The notes: generated by a model from the letters alone, not told the origin. 64,000 nt of DNA from Pseudorhodobacter turbinis (GCF_005234135.1 NZ_CP039965.1:186001-250000), one strand, 5' to 3'; positions 25,567 to 34,495 are shown, counted from the stretch's first letter. Numbers and translations are program-made.

Positions 25567-26832
25567 ATGGCGAATAATTCGGGCAACGACAGTAAAAACA
25601 CCCTCTATTGCTCGTTCTGCGGCAAAAGCCAGCACGAGGTGCGCAAGCTTATCGCAGGGCCTACAGTGTTCATCTGTGATGAATGCGTTGAATTGTGCAT
25701 GGATATTATCCGTGAGGAAACGAAAACGGCAGGGCTGAAAGCCACCGAAGGCGTGCCAACGCCAAGCGATATCGCAAAGGTGCTTGACGATTATGTGATC
25801 GGTCAGGTGCATGCGAAGCGCGTTTTGGCCGTAGCGGTGCACAACCATTACAAGCGTTTGAACCATTCGTCCAAAAGCGATATCGAACTGGCGAAATCCA
25901 ATATCTTGCTGATCGGCCCTACCGGTTGTGGCAAAACCTTGCTGGCGCAAACGCTGGCGCGGATTCTGGATGTGCCTTTCACGATGGCCGATGCGACCAC
26001 TTTGACCGAGGCCGGCTATGTCGGGGAGGATGTGGAAAACATCATCCTCAAGCTTTTGCAGGCATCTGAATATAACGTGGAACGTGCACAGCGCGGCATC
26101 GTTTATATCGACGAAGTTGATAAGATTACGCGCAAATCCGACAATCCTTCGATCACGCGGGATGTTTCGGGTGAAGGCGTACAGCAAGCCCTGTTGAAGA
26201 TCATGGAAGGGACCGTGGCAAGCGTTCCACCGCAAGGGGGGCGCAAGCATCCGCAGCAAGAATTCTTGCAGGTCGATACCACGAATATCCTCTTTATCTG
26301 CGGCGGTGCTTTTGCGGGCCTTGAAAAGATCATCGCTCAGCGGGGCAAAGGTTCCGGCATCGGCTTTGGCGCCGAGGTGAAGGATCCGGATTCGCGCGGT
26401 GTTGGTGAGATGTTCCAAGAGCTGGAGCCGGAAGACCTATTGAAGTTCGGCTTGATCCCGGAATTTGTGGGCCGTTTGCCGGTTATTGCGACGCTGACCG
26501 ATCTGGACGAGGACGCGTTGATTACCATTTTGACCGCGCCCAAAAACGCTTTGGTCAAGCAATATCAGCGTCTGTTCGATATTGAAGGTACGCAGCTGAC
26601 ATTTACGCCGGATGCGTTGACTGCGATTGCGAAACGGGCGATCAAGCGTAAAACCGGCGCACGTGGTCTGCGCTCCATCATGGAAGATATCTTGCTGGAT
26701 ACGATGTTTGATCTGCCCGGCATGGAAAACGTGCAAGAGGTTGTGGTCAACGAAGAGGCGGTCAACTCCGGCGCGCGGCCTTTGCTTGTGCATACCGACC
26801 GCAAAAAGAAAGAGCCTGCAAGCGCGGGCTAA
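25567..26832 (+). CDS. clpX: ATP-dependent Clp protease ATP-binding subunit ClpX
   Basis: A 421-aa AAA+ unfoldase that feeds substrates to ClpP. The N-terminal zinc domain has Cys15, Cys18, Cys37 and Cys40 (CSFCGK and CDECVELC). Walker A is GPTGCGKT (117-124) and Walker B is VYIDEVDKI. The ClpP-docking loop is present as [15 protein letters not shown]-like sensor residues occur in [20 protein letters not shown]. Full length and intact. Confidence 0.97.
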   Translation: MANNSGNDSKNTLYCSFCGKSQHEVRKLIAGPTVFICDECVELCMDIIREETKTAGLKATEGVPTPSDIAKVLDDYVIGQVHAKRVLAVAVHNHYKRLNHSSKSDIELAKSNILLIGPTGCGKTLLAQTLARILDVPFTMADATTLTEAGYVGEDVENIILKLLQASEYNVERAQRGIVYIDEVDKITRKSDNPSITRDVSGEGVQQALLKIMEGTVASVPPQGGRKHPQQEFLQVDTTNILFICGGAFAGLEKIIAQRGKGSGIGFGAEVKDPDSRGVGEMFQELEPEDLLKFGLIPEFVGRLPVIATLTDLDEDALITILTAPKNALVKQYQRLFDIEGTQLTFTPDALTAIAKRAIKRKTGARGLRSIMEDILLDTMFDLPGMENVQEVVVNEEAVNSGARPLLVHTDRKKKEPASAG

Positions 26833-26838
26833 TACGAG

Positions 26839-26868
26839 AAGGGCGGGGCATAGTCCCGCCTTTCTTTT
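26839..26868 (+). terminator. clpX terminator
   Basis: A 9-bp stem pairs 26839-26847 (AAGGGCGGG) with 26855-26863 (CCCGCCTTT). It is followed by CTTTT and starts 7 bases after the clpX stop. Confidence 0.78.
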
Positions 26869-26946
26869 GGCCAAGACCGGGTCGATCAGACTGGACCTTG
26901 GCCGCGCCTTGCGCCATACCATCCCAAACGAAACCGGAGGCCTTTG

Positions 26947-27321
26947 ATGTATTTCCTCAAGCGATTGTTGACATGGTGGAACAGCCAAACGATCAATACG
27001 CAGGTTTTTACCTGGCGTAAGGGTCAGAAAGTCGGCGAGGATGATCAGGGTAATATCTTTTACCAGACTGCGGATGGAAAACGCCGCTGGGTGATCTTCA
27101 ATGGTGAAATGGAAGCATCGCGTGTCTCGGCTGATTGGCATGGTTGGTTGCATTTCACTTGGGATGAGCCACCAACAAAGGCGCCTTTGCTGCATAAAGT
27201 CTGGCAAAAGCCGCATCTTGAAAACTTGACCGGAACCGATGCGGCCTATGCGCCTGCGGGCTCTCTTCGGCGGGCTGCCCCCGTGGATCGCTCGGACTAT
27301 GAGGCATGGCAGCCGGAATAA
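26947..27321 (+). CDS. NADH:ubiquinone oxidoreductase accessory protein, NDUFA12 family
   Basis: A 124-aa homologue of the B17.2/NDUFA12 accessory subunit of Complex I, found in alphaproteobacteria and mitochondria. Family segments are [32 protein letters not shown] (split here as [13 protein letters not shown] and [11 protein letters not shown]), [24 protein letters not shown] and the C-terminal Pro/Tyr-rich tail. It is thought to sit on the peripheral arm of Complex I. GGAGG precedes ATG 26947. It is followed 3 bases later by the DUF2155 gene, an arrangement that suggests co-transcription. Confidence 0.92.
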   Translation: MYFLKRLLTWWNSQTINTQVFTWRKGQKVGEDDQGNIFYQTADGKRRWVIFNGEMEASRVSADWHGWLHFTWDEPPTKAPLLHKVWQKPHLENLTGTDAAYAPAGSLRRAAPVDRSDYEAWQPE

Positions 27322-27324
27322 GGC

Positions 27325-27696
27325 ATGGCATCCTGTATGAATCGTCTTTCCGTAGCCGTTCTTGCGGTTTTCTGCGCAACCTCCGCCGTTGGGCAGACTG
27401 CGGTAGCGGCCAGAGGCGGCGTTGTCCGTTGGCTGGATAAGGTTTCAGGTGAAACGGGCGATTTGGAATTGTCGCGCGGGCAATCGGCCCAAAACGGGCG
27501 GTTGACGATCCAGCTTGATGAATGCCGCTATCCATCCGATGAGGGCCCGAGCGAGGCTTATGCCCATTTGACGATTCTGGACAGGCTAATGGAAGAGCCT
27601 GCATTTTCCGGCTGGATGATAGCCACCAGCCCCGCGCTTTCGGCCATGGATCATTCCCGCTATGATGTTTGGATTTTGCGCTGCATAACGGATTGA
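27325..27696 (+). CDS. DUF2155 domain protein, secreted
   Basis: A 123-aa protein with an N-terminal signal peptide (NRLSVAVLAVFCATSAVGQTAVAA). The DUF2155 core includes VVRWLDKVSGETGDLELSRGQ, GRLTIQLDECRYP and DHSRYDVWILRC. Two cysteines in the mature part could form a disulfide. Function is unknown; the family is periplasmic. It starts 3 bases after the NDUFA12 stop. Its last 37 bases overlap the end of aat on the opposite strand. The start is ATG 27325 or ATG 27337; neither has a strong ribosome-binding site of its own. Confidence 0.82.
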   Translation: MASCMNRLSVAVLAVFCATSAVGQTAVAARGGVVRWLDKVSGETGDLELSRGQSAQNGRLTIQLDECRYPSDEGPSEAYAHLTILDRLMEEPAFSGWMIATSPALSAMDHSRYDVWILRCITD

Positions 27697-28301
27697 GCGG
27701 TGGGCGCATAGCCCGCAGGATCAAATGTTGCATCCAAGGGAAGGGCTTGTTTTAGCCGTTCATGATAGGCGCTCCGTGAAATCTCTATCGCGCCAAGTGA
27801 GGCAAGATGCGGGGTGATGAACTGCGCGTCAAACAGCGTGAACCCACCGGCTCGCAGACGATGAACCAGCCACGCCAAGGCAAGCTTGGAGGCGTCTGTC
27901 CGGCGTGAGAACATGCTTTCGCCAAAAAATGCGCCGCCGATCGCCACGCCATAGACCCCACCGACCAGGTGTTCTGTTTCCCACACCTCAAGGCTATGGG
28001 CAAAGCCCGCTTGATGCAGTGCCTTGTAAAGGGCGAAGATTTCAGCGTTGATCCATGTTTCCTCACGGTCGGCACAGGCGGCAACCACGCCCTCAAAGTC
28101 ATAATTGGTACGAATGGAGTAGCCGCCGCGCGCAATCCGCCGCGACAGGCTGCGCGAGATGTGGAAGCTGTCCAGATCAAAAATGCCGCGGCGTTGCGGA
28201 TCAACCCAATGGAGCACATCAGAGGTGCTGCTTTCCGCCATTGGAAACACCCCCGCCGCATAGGCCGAGAGTAAAAGCTGTGGGGTTATTGCGTCAGACA
28301 T
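27660..28301 (-). CDS. aat: Leucyl/phenylalanyl-tRNA-protein transferase
   Basis: A 213-aa cytosolic enzyme that adds Leu or Phe from tRNA to N-terminal Lys or Arg, creating N-degrons for ClpAPS. Family blocks: LLLSAYAAGVFPMAE, VDPQRRGIFDLDSFHISRSL, ETWINAEIFALYKALHQAGFAHS, LVGGVYGVAIGGAFFGESMFS and LFDAQFITPHLASLGAIEI. Start ATG 28301 (MSDAITPQLLL) fits the family. An in-frame TTG at 28319 is an alternative. A GC-rich hairpin lies between accC and this start. The 3' end overlaps the DUF2155 gene by 37 bases. Confidence 0.93.
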   Translation of the reverse strand: MSDAITPQLLLSAYAAGVFPMAESSTSDVLHWVDPQRRGIFDLDSFHISRSLSRRIARGGYSIRTNYDFEGVVAACADREETWINAEIFALYKALHQAGFAHSLEVWETEHLVGGVYGVAIGGAFFGESMFSRRTDASKLALAWLVHRLRAGGFTLFDAQFITPHLASLGAIEISRSAYHERLKQALPLDATFDPAGYAPTAQSVMQRKIQTS

Positions 28302-28307
28302 AGCAAG

Positions 28308-28329
28308 CGGGGGGCGCAATGGCCCCCCG
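28308..28329 (-). terminator. GC-only hairpin between accC and aat
   Basis: CGGGGGGC (28308-28315) and GCCCCCCG (28322-28329) form a perfect 8-bp stem with a 6-base loop. It lies 6 bases after the accC stop and 7 bases before the aat start. It lacks a T-run, so it may attenuate or gate translation rather than terminate. Confidence 0.5.
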
Positions 28330-28334
28330 ATAGG

Positions 28335-29687
28335 TCAATGTGTGCCAAGCTGTGCATCCAGCCATTTTTCCAGCCAGTGAATGTTATATTCCCCGTTCTG
28401 GACGTCTGGTTCAGCCAGCAGGGCATCAAACAGCGGTACCGTGGTATCAATACCGTCGATAATCAACTCGCCCAAGGCGCGCCGCAACCGTGACAGTGCC
28501 TCTGGTCGGTCACGACCATGGACGATCAACTTCCCGATGAGCGAATCATAATAGGGCGGAATCGTATAGCCCCCATAAATCGCGCTATCCATCCGCACCC
28601 CAAGACCGCCCGGCGCATGGAATGTTCGCACCGTACCGGGGCAGGGAGAGAAATTCGGCAGCTTTTCAGCGTTGATCCGCACCTCGATCGCGTGACCGTT
28701 CAGGACAAGGTCGTCTTGGGTAAAGGACATGCCCAGACCGGCCGCGACACGGATTTGTTCGCGCACCAGATCGACGCCAAAGATCGCTTCGGTAACGGGG
28801 TGTTCAACCTGAAGGCGTGTGTTCATCTCGATAAAGAAGAACTCGCCATCCTCGTACAAGAACTCCACCGTGCCTGCACCGATATAGTTGATCTTGGCGA
28901 CCGCTTCGGCACAGATATTGCCGATATGGGCGCGCAATTCATGGGTGATACAGGGGCCGGGGGCTTCCTCGAACACCTTTTGGTGGCGGCGTTGAAGTGA
29001 ACAGTCACGCTCCCCCAGATGCACCGCATTGCCTTTGCCGTCGCCAAAGACTTGAATCTCGATATGGCGCGGCTTTTGCAGGTATTTCTCGATATAGACT
29101 TCGTCATTGCCAAAGGCGTTCTTGGCCTCGCTCCGCGCGGTCCGGAAGGCAACTTCAAGCTCAGCCGCGTTCTTGGCAACCTTCATGCCGCGCCCGCCGC
29201 CGCCTGCTGTGGCCTTGATGATGATCGGAAAGCCGATGCCTTCAGCCACACCGATCGCATCCTCATAGCTGGCGACACCGCCCTCGGACCCCGGAACGAC
29301 CGGAATGCCAAGCTCTTTAGCGGTTTCCTTGGCCATGATCTTATCGCCCATTACACGGATATGTTCCGCCGAAGGGCCGATAAAGGTGATGCCATGGTCT
29401 TGGAGCGCCTGCGCAAAAGCCTCATTTTCCGACAAAAAGCCGTAGCCGGGATGGACCGCTTGCGCGCCGGTAATCTCACAGGCCGAAATGATCGCGGCTT
29501 TGTTCAGATAGCTGTCGGTCGAGGATGCGGGGCCAATGCAAATGCTTTCATCGGCCATGCGGACATGCATCGCATCGCTGTCGGCAGTGGAATGCACAGC
29601 GACTGAGGCGATCCCCATCTCGCGGCAGGCGCGAATGACGCGAAGGGCAATTTCGCCCCGATTGGCGATTAGGATCTTGTCAAACAT
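28335..29687 (-). CDS. accC: Acetyl-CoA carboxylase, biotin carboxylase subunit
   Basis: The product (450 aa) carboxylates the biotin on AccB using ATP and bicarbonate, the first committed step of fatty acid synthesis. The N-terminal [20 protein letters not shown], the ATP-grasp glycine loop [16 protein letters not shown], the catalytic [24 protein letters not shown] and [11 protein letters not shown] are all present. It follows accB by 10 bases, the standard accBC operon. Confidence 0.97.
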   Translation of the reverse strand: MFDKILIANRGEIALRVIRACREMGIASVAVHSTADSDAMHVRMADESICIGPASSTDSYLNKAAIISACEITGAQAVHPGYGFLSENEAFAQALQDHGITFIGPSAEHIRVMGDKIMAKETAKELGIPVVPGSEGGVASYEDAIGVAEGIGFPIIIKATAGGGGRGMKVAKNAAELEVAFRTARSEAKNAFGNDEVYIEKYLQKPRHIEIQVFGDGKGNAVHLGERDCSLQRRHQKVFEEAPGPCITHELRAHIGNICAEAVAKINYIGAGTVEFLYEDGEFFFIEMNTRLQVEHPVTEAIFGVDLVREQIRVAAGLGMSFTQDDLVLNGHAIEVRINAEKLPNFSPCPGTVRTFHAPGGLGVRMDSAIYGGYTIPPYYDSLIGKLIVHGRDRPEALSRLRRALGELIIDGIDTTVPLFDALLAEPDVQNGEYNIHWLEKWLDAQLGTH

Positions 29688-29697
29688 GGCTTGCCCC

Positions 29698-30171
29698 TTA
29701 TTCGATGATCATCAGGGGTGCGCCAAATTCAACAGCGCTCCCGTCTTCGACGAGGATGCGCTTGATGGTGCCGGCGCGCGGGGCGGGGATGTGGTTCATT
29801 GTTTTCATCGCTTCGATGATCAACACGGTTTGCCCTTCGGTCACTTGTGCGCCAACGGTTGCGAACGGTGTGGAACCCGGCTCGGCGGCCAAATAGGCCG
29901 TCCCCACCATAGGCGAGGTAAGCGCGCCGGGGTGTTGGGCAGGGTCTTCATTGGCGGCGACGGGGGCTGCTGCTGCTGCCGATGGTGCCGCGATGGGGGC
30001 AGCTGTGGCTGCAACCTGAACCACATTGGCCTGTTTGACCACGCGCACATCAAGGCTGTCGTCTTCGGCATAGTCGCGCTTTACCGAGATTTCGGTAAGC
30101 TCGTTTGTGTTCAAAATTTCTGCCAGTGCCTTGATGAAGGCGACGTCTGCGTCTGTGGAATGTTTGCTCAT
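29698..30171 (-). CDS. accB: Acetyl-CoA carboxylase, biotin carboxyl carrier protein
   Basis: A 157-aa carrier. The biotinylated lysine is Lys123 in [11 protein letters not shown]. Residues 1-45 form the N-terminal helical domain, residues 50-75 an Ala/Pro-rich mobile linker, and residues 80-157 the biotinyl domain. ATG 30171 ([20 protein letters not shown]) with GAGGA upstream is the start. An in-frame extension to 30225 is not family-like. A TATAAT-like -10 (minus strand, 30216-30211) lies 40 bases upstream. Confidence 0.95.
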   Translation of the reverse strand: MSKHSTDADVAFIKALAEILNTNELTEISVKRDYAEDDSLDVRVVKQANVVQVAATAAPIAAPSAAAAAPVAANEDPAQHPGALTSPMVGTAYLAAEPGSTPFATVGAQVTEGQTVLIIEAMKTMNHIPAPRAGTIKRILVEDGSAVEFGAPLMIIE

Positions 30172-30308
30172 ACCGTCCTCTGGTAGCGTTTTTGGGGCAT
30201 TGTTGCGCATATTATAACGACGCAAACCCCACTGATATTGCGCTGTTATACGCTAGCGGCGCCGAGGTGAAAAGCACGAGTTGCTCTTTGGGCGGGTTCG
30301 ATCTGTTT

Positions 30309-30338
30309 TTGTGCTGCGTAAATTTACCATTTGATAAA
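30309..30338 (+). promoter_or_regulatory. preT promoter with overlapping RutR-like box
   Basis: TTGTGC (30309-30314), 18 bases, then GATAAA (30333-30338) is a plausible promoter. TTTACCATTTGATAAA (30323-30338) matches the RutR operator TTGACCA-NN-TGGTCAA at 11 of 14 positions and covers the -10, so binding would block transcription. The predicted start is near 30345. Confidence 0.5.
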
Positions 30339-30343
30339 ATTTC

Positions 30344-30363
30344 AAGGCTGTGGCAGCCTTTTT
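30344..30363 (+). promoter_or_regulatory. Hairpin at the predicted 5' end of the preT transcript
   Basis: AAGGCTG (30344-30350), loop TGG, CAGCCTT (30354-30360), followed by TTT. It looks like a small terminator but lies 33 bases before the preT start. If transcription begins near 30345 it would be a 5' cap-like stem. If it begins earlier it could act as an attenuator. Confidence 0.45.
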
Positions 30364-30395
30364 CAACGACAATCAAAAAGGGGAGGGTTTGAAAC

Positions 30396-31718
30396 GTGTC
30401 GAACAGCCAGCTAACGCCCGGAGTTGCTTCGGGCCGTTTGCCCGCCGAAAGCTACGTTAAAAATTTCGGCGACTTGGAACCGGTTTTGGACAGGCATGAA
30501 GCGCTTGTTGCCGCTGACAGGTGTTATTTCTGCCATGATGCGCCCTGTATCACGGCCTGTCCTACCTCCATCGATATTCCCTTGTTTATTCGCCAGATCG
30601 CCACCGCAACACCGGAGGCTGCAGCGAAAACCATATGGGACCAAAATATCCTTGGCGGCATGTGCGCGAGGGTTTGCCCCACCGAACAACTATGTGAAGA
30701 GGCCTGCGTGCGGGAGGCCGCAGAGGGCAAGCCGGTGGAGATCGGTCGCTTGCAGCGCTTTGCCACCGATAAGGTGATGGCGGCGGGGGTGCATCCGTTT
30801 ACCCGTGCTACGTCCTCGGGCAAGAGGGTGGCTGTTGTTGGTGCCGGGCCTGCGGGTCTGGCCTGCGCGCATCGTTTGGCGATGCGGGGGCATGAGGTCA
30901 CCATTCTGGAGCGACGTCAAAAGCCGGGCGGACTGAACGAATACGGGATCGCCAGCTATAAAGCCCCAGATGATTTCGCAGCACATGAGGTGGATTGGCT
31001 GCTGAAAATCGGCGGCATTACGGTGAAAACCGGGGTGGAGCTGGGCCGCGATGTCTCTTTGGATGCATTGCGCGCTGACTATGACGCCGTGTTCCTAGGG
31101 ATTGGTCTTGGCGGCGTCAATGACCTGCGCGTTGAGGGGGAGACCTTGGAAGGCGTCCGCGATGCCGTTGATTTCATTTCTGATTTACGCCAGCAACCCG
31201 ATAAGGCCAAGCTTGGCGTGGGCCGCAATGTTGTCGTGATTGGCGGCGGCATGACGGCGGTGGATGCGGCCGTGCAATCGCGGCTTTTGGGGGCCGAGAA
31301 CGTCACCATCGTTTACCGCCGTGGCAAGGACAAGATGAGCGCAAGCCTGCATGAACAAGAGCATGCCACGCAAACCGGTGTCCGGATCATCTATAACGCG
31401 GCCCCCGTGGCAGTGCTTGGGAATGGTGCTGCCGAAGGGGTGGAGTTCGCCTATACGCAGGACGGGCCGGATGGGCTGCAGATGCTGGAGGAGCATTTCA
31501 CCCTCAAGGCCGATCAGGTTTTCAAAGCAATCGGGCAAACCTTGGTGACCCCCGCAGGCGTGACGGCAGGCAAAAAGCTGGCAGACGCCCCTGCGGATAA
31601 TGTTTGGGCCGGCGGCGACTGCACAAATGCGGGAGAGGATCTGACCGTGACTGCCGTGGCCCAAGGGCGCGACGCAGCAGAGGCGATCCACGCGGCAATC
31701 ATGGGGGCGACGGTCTAG
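30396..31718 (+). CDS. preT: NAD-dependent dihydropyrimidine dehydrogenase, flavin/FeS subunit PreT
   Basis: A 440-aa electron-input subunit of the reductive pyrimidine pathway: NADH electrons pass via FAD and 4Fe-4S clusters to PreA, which reduces uracil or thymine. The N-terminal cluster cysteines are in CYFCHDAPCITACP and CARVCPTEQLCEEAC. The FAD site is VVGAGPAGLACAHRLAMRG and the NAD site is VVIGGGMTAVDAAVQSRLLG. The C-terminus has VWAGGDCTNAGEDLTVTAVAQGRDAA. The start is GTG 30396, 9 bases after GGGAGG. preA follows 20 bases later, so this is one operon. A RutR-like box and promoter lie upstream. Confidence 0.93.
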   Translation: MSNSQLTPGVASGRLPAESYVKNFGDLEPVLDRHEALVAADRCYFCHDAPCITACPTSIDIPLFIRQIATATPEAAAKTIWDQNILGGMCARVCPTEQLCEEACVREAAEGKPVEIGRLQRFATDKVMAAGVHPFTRATSSGKRVAVVGAGPAGLACAHRLAMRGHEVTILERRQKPGGLNEYGIASYKAPDDFAAHEVDWLLKIGGITVKTGVELGRDVSLDALRADYDAVFLGIGLGGVNDLRVEGETLEGVRDAVDFISDLRQQPDKAKLGVGRNVVVIGGGMTAVDAAVQSRLLGAENVTIVYRRGKDKMSASLHEQEHATQTGVRIIYNAAPVAVLGNGAAEGVEFAYTQDGPDGLQMLEEHFTLKADQVFKAIGQTLVTPAGVTAGKKLADAPADNVWAGGDCTNAGEDLTVTAVAQGRDAAEAIHAAIMGATV

Positions 31719-31738
31719 CACCTTCGGAGGATAAACTT

Positions 31739-33040
31739 ATGGCAAATCTTGCAACGAATTTTATCGGTATCAAATCGCCCAATCCGTTCTGGCTGGCATC
31801 TGCGCCCCCGACGGATAAGGAATATAACGTGCGCCGCGCCTTTGAGGCGGGCTGGGGCGGGGTGGTCTGGAAGACGCTCGGCTCTGAAGGGCCGCCGGTG
31901 GTAAATGTGAACGGCCCGCGATACGGCGCGGTCTGGGGGGCGGATAGGCGGTTGCTGGGGCTCAATAACATCGAGCTGATCACGGATCGCCCACTGGAGG
32001 TGAACCTGCGCGAGATCAAATCGGTCAAGCGCGATTATAAGGATCGTGCGCTGATCATCTCTCTTATGGTGCCCTGCGATGAGGAATCGTGGATAGATAT
32101 CCTTAAACGGATCGAAGATACCGAGGCCGACGGGGTGGAGCTTAACTTTGGCTGTCCGCATGGGATGGCCGAACGGGGTATGGGCGCTGCCGTAGGGCAG
32201 GTGCCGGAATATATCGAGATGGTGACGCGCTGGGTCAAACAGCACAGCCGCATGCCTTGCATCGTAAAACTGACGCCCAATATTTCCGATGTGCGCAAAC
32301 CGGCCGAGGCGGCAAAACGTGGCGGTGCCGATGCGGTCAGCCTGATCAATACCGTCAACTCCATCACCTCGGTCAATCTTGACAGTTTCAGCCCCGAGCC
32401 GATGATCGACGGTAAGGGGTCGCATGGCGGGTATTGCGGTCCGGCGGTCAAACCGATTGCACTGAATATGGTCGCGGAAATTGCACGCAACCCTGAAACC
32501 CATGGGCTGCCGATCTCTGGCATCGGGGGGGTCACAACCTGGCGCGATGCGGCGGAGTTTATGGCCTTGGGCGCTGGCAATGTGCAGGTTTGCACTGCCG
32601 CGATGACCTACGGGTTCAAAGTGGTAGAGGAAATGATCTCGGGCCTATCACAATATCTGGATGAGAAGGGCATGAAATCGACCGCCGATCTGGTGGGCAA
32701 GGCGGTTCCGAATGTGACCGACTGGCAATATCTGAACCTGAGCTATGTGACCAAGGCGCGGATCGATCAGGAGGCTTGTATCAACTGCGGTCGCTGCTAT
32801 GCCGCATGTGAGGATACGAGCCATCAGGCGATCTCTATGAGTGAGGATCGCGTTTTTGAGGTGATGGACGACGAATGTGTCGCTTGTAACCTTTGCGTCA
32901 ACGTCTGTCCGGTCGAGGATTGCATCACGATGATCGAACTGCCCAAAGGGGAGTTGGACCCGCGTACGGGTGAAAAGGTTGGCGACTATGCGAACTGGAC
33001 AACACACCCCAATAACCCTAGCGCAACGGCTGCGGAATAG
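31739..33040 (+). CDS. preA: NAD-dependent dihydropyrimidine dehydrogenase, catalytic subunit PreA
   Basis: The product (433 aa) reduces uracil and thymine to the 5,6-dihydro forms. The N-terminal two-thirds is an FMN-binding dihydroorotate-dehydrogenase-like barrel (NFIGIKSPNPFWLASAPPTD, VELNFGCPHGMAERGMG with catalytic Cys139, KLTPNISD). The C-terminal third carries two 4Fe-4S motifs (CINCGRCYAACEDTSHQAI and CVACNLCVNVCPVEDC). ATG 31739 is 8 bases after CGGAGG; a longer in-frame start at 31604 lies inside preT and is rejected. A terminator follows. Confidence 0.95.
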   Translation: MANLATNFIGIKSPNPFWLASAPPTDKEYNVRRAFEAGWGGVVWKTLGSEGPPVVNVNGPRYGAVWGADRRLLGLNNIELITDRPLEVNLREIKSVKRDYKDRALIISLMVPCDEESWIDILKRIEDTEADGVELNFGCPHGMAERGMGAAVGQVPEYIEMVTRWVKQHSRMPCIVKLTPNISDVRKPAEAAKRGGADAVSLINTVNSITSVNLDSFSPEPMIDGKGSHGGYCGPAVKPIALNMVAEIARNPETHGLPISGIGGVTTWRDAAEFMALGAGNVQVCTAAMTYGFKVVEEMISGLSQYLDEKGMKSTADLVGKAVPNVTDWQYLNLSYVTKARIDQEACINCGRCYAACEDTSHQAISMSEDRVFEVMDDECVACNLCVNVCPVEDCITMIELPKGELDPRTGEKVGDYANWTTHPNNPSATAAE

Positions 33041-33057
33041 AGGCTGTGTGTCTCGGG

Positions 33058-33087
33058 ATAGGTCTGGCGCAAGCCAGACCTATTGCT
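33058..33087. terminator. preA terminator with GCAA tetraloop
   Basis: ATAGGTCTGGC (33058-33068) and GCCAGACCTAT (33073-33083) form a perfect 11-bp stem closed by a GCAA tetraloop and followed by TGCTTTT. It overlaps the stop codon of the converging 102-aa gene. Confidence 0.75.
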
Positions 33088-33388
33088 TTTCAGATCCGTC
33101 CAACGAGGCGATTGCCGATGCGTAGCCAGAGGATGCCTCATTCACCTTTGCCGCGATTTGCGTGGCGAGGCTAAGCTCTGCAGGGGAGGCAGGCGGGTTG
33201 GACAAAAGCGCACGGATGATCGCGGATTTTTCACGCGGTTCGTGGGCGCTTTCAGCAGCAGCGCGGGCCTCGTCTACACTCAGCGGTGCAGGAAGCAATG
33301 TCGATTCAGCGTGGGACTCGACTGGCTTTTGTACTTCGACAATGGGAGCAGCTGGCGTTGTCATACGCCCGGAAATTTGGAAGTCCAT
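33080..33388 (-). CDS. Hypothetical 102-aa protein in the pyrimidine cluster
   Basis: No recognised family. The protein is soluble and Ala/Glu/Ser-rich, with a proline-containing N-terminal third (PVESHAESTLLPAPLS) and a helical middle (VDEARAAAESAHEPREKSA then IIRALLSN). It has no signal peptide or membrane segment. It lies between preA and the rutR-like gene, on the regulator's strand and 86 bases downstream of it. ATG 33388 is favoured; ATG 33364 is a possible inner start without a ribosome-binding site. The frame could be real but lacks strong support beyond length and position. Confidence 0.55.
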   Translation of the reverse strand: MDFQISGRMTTPAAPIVEVQKPVESHAESTLLPAPLSVDEARAAAESAHEPREKSAIIRALLSNPPASPAELSLATQIAAKVNEASSGYASAIASLDGSEKQ

Positions 33389-33474
33389 CTTTACATTCCG
33401 ATACCAAACAGGCCCCCGCCTACGTTTAGAATACCATAGCGCGCAGCAGGTGGTGCGAAAAAATAGATAACAAT

Positions 33475-34089
33475 TTATGTATCTGCCACGTGCAAAAGCC
33501 GCCGGAACAAAAGCTGCAAAAATGTATCCGCCTCGGTGAAGGGATCGTGGTCAGGGCCCAACACAGCGCGCACCTGCGTGTCAAAATCGGCATAGTGCTG
33601 GGTCAGTGCCCAGATCGAGAAGATGAGATGGACAGGGGGCATAGGGGCGATTTTGCCCGCATCCATCCAAGCTTGCAGCACTGTGGTTTTTTCTGCAACC
33701 AAGGCCCTCAGGTCGGTCTCAATCGCCGCCCGCATATGGGGTGCGCCTTGTAAAATCTCATTCGCGAAAAGTCGGCTTTCGCGCGGGTAGTCCCGGCTGA
33801 TCTCCAGCTTGCGGCGAACATAGCCCATAATCTCGGTAATTGGGTCACCACTCGGGTCCATCGCGCGCAGCGGGTCCAACCATGTGTCGAGGAGATTTTC
33901 CAAAAGAGCGGAATGCATCGCCTCTTTGGAGGGGAAATAATAAAGCAGGTTCGGCTTTGACAGCCCCGCCACCTCTGCGATTTGGTCCAATGTCGCCCCA
34001 CGAAACCCTTTTGCCGAAAACACATCGAGCGCCGCATCCAGAATGGTTTCGGAATTCTTTTGCTGAATTCGGGTGCGCGGCCGGTTCAT
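33475..34089 (-). CDS. rutR: TetR-family regulator, RutR-like
   Basis: A 204-aa repressor. The N-terminal helix-turn-helix (ILDAALDVFSAKGFRGATLDQ, then VAGLSKPNLLYYFPSKEAMH) and the C-terminal ligand domain (EISRDYPRESRLFANEILQGAP, HLIFSIWALTQHYADFDTQV) closely follow E. coli RutR, which binds uracil and thymine. It lies between preTA and the amidohydrolase/dihydropyrimidinase genes. Its own promoter (34134-34162) has the -35 inside a RutR-like box, suggesting autoregulation. Confidence 0.85.
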   Translation of the reverse strand: MNRPRTRIQQKNSETILDAALDVFSAKGFRGATLDQIAEVAGLSKPNLLYYFPSKEAMHSALLENLLDTWLDPLRAMDPSGDPITEIMGYVRRKLEISRDYPRESRLFANEILQGAPHMRAAIETDLRALVAEKTTVLQAWMDAGKIAPMPPVHLIFSIWALTQHYADFDTQVRAVLGPDHDPFTEADTFLQLLFRRLLHVADT

Positions 34090-34133
34090 CTGGCATCCTG
34101 CTTTTGGGTCGGGTCTGGCCCGACGGGTAGCAA

Positions 34134-34162
34134 AGTCTAGACCGGCTTGGCAATTGGGTCAA
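34134..34162 (-). promoter_or_regulatory. rutR promoter with embedded RutR-like box
   Basis: On the minus strand TTGACC (34162-34157), 17 bases, TAGACT (34139-34134). The -35 is the end of the palindrome TTGGCAATTGGGTCAA (34147-34162), which matches TTGACCA-NN-TGGTCAA at 11 of 14 positions. Confidence 0.55.
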
Positions 34163-34410
34163 ACGTTAAGCCTTCGCTGGGGTGGGATCATATCCGATTG
34201 AGTTTGTTGTGAAAATACTATTTGCGCGACGCCGGATCGCCTTTGGCCTAGCCGTCCTCGGTTGGTTATTGCGATAAAGTTGGCCAGATAAGCAGTTTGT
34301 CGCCATGTATTTTCCAGCACCGGGCATGCCGTTTTTTCTATCTGCCAAGATCAAAACCGGTGAAATCGCGGGTGCGCTGAAAACTTGTCGCAAAAACGGG
34401 GCGAATTTTC
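34163..34410. other. Gene-free stretch between rutR and the amidohydrolase gene
   Basis: The 406-base gap 34090-34495 holds RutR-like boxes at both ends. In the middle (34163-34410) I see no convincing gene, terminator or RNA. Short open frames here lack ribosome-binding sites and family features. Confidence 0.6.
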
Positions 34411-34426
34411 TTGACCGGTTGGTCAG
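34411..34426. promoter_or_regulatory. RutR-like box upstream of the amidohydrolase gene
   Basis: TTGACCGGTTGGTCAG matches the RutR operator TTGACCA-NN-TGGTCAA at 12 of 14 positions, the best of three in the cluster. Its left half TTGACC could itself be a -35 element. It ends 69 bases before the start codon of the amidohydrolase gene. Confidence 0.6.
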
Positions 34427-34495
34427 CTTGTGCTGCGCTATGACCCATAGCGTTTGTGCCCCTCGTAAGGGCCCGCAACAGGGAAAGGTTAGAAA

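Noticed and set aside
31604..31738. Upstream start for preA inside preT
   Set aside because: The added residues are basic, unlike the family, and ATG 31739 has a good ribosome-binding site and the expected N-terminus.
31739..33040. Possible loss of the PreA catalytic cysteine (Val in the GMGAAVGQ loop)
   Set aside because: The catalytic Cys corresponds to the one in NFGCPHG (Cys139), which is present. The Val position is outside the catalytic site.
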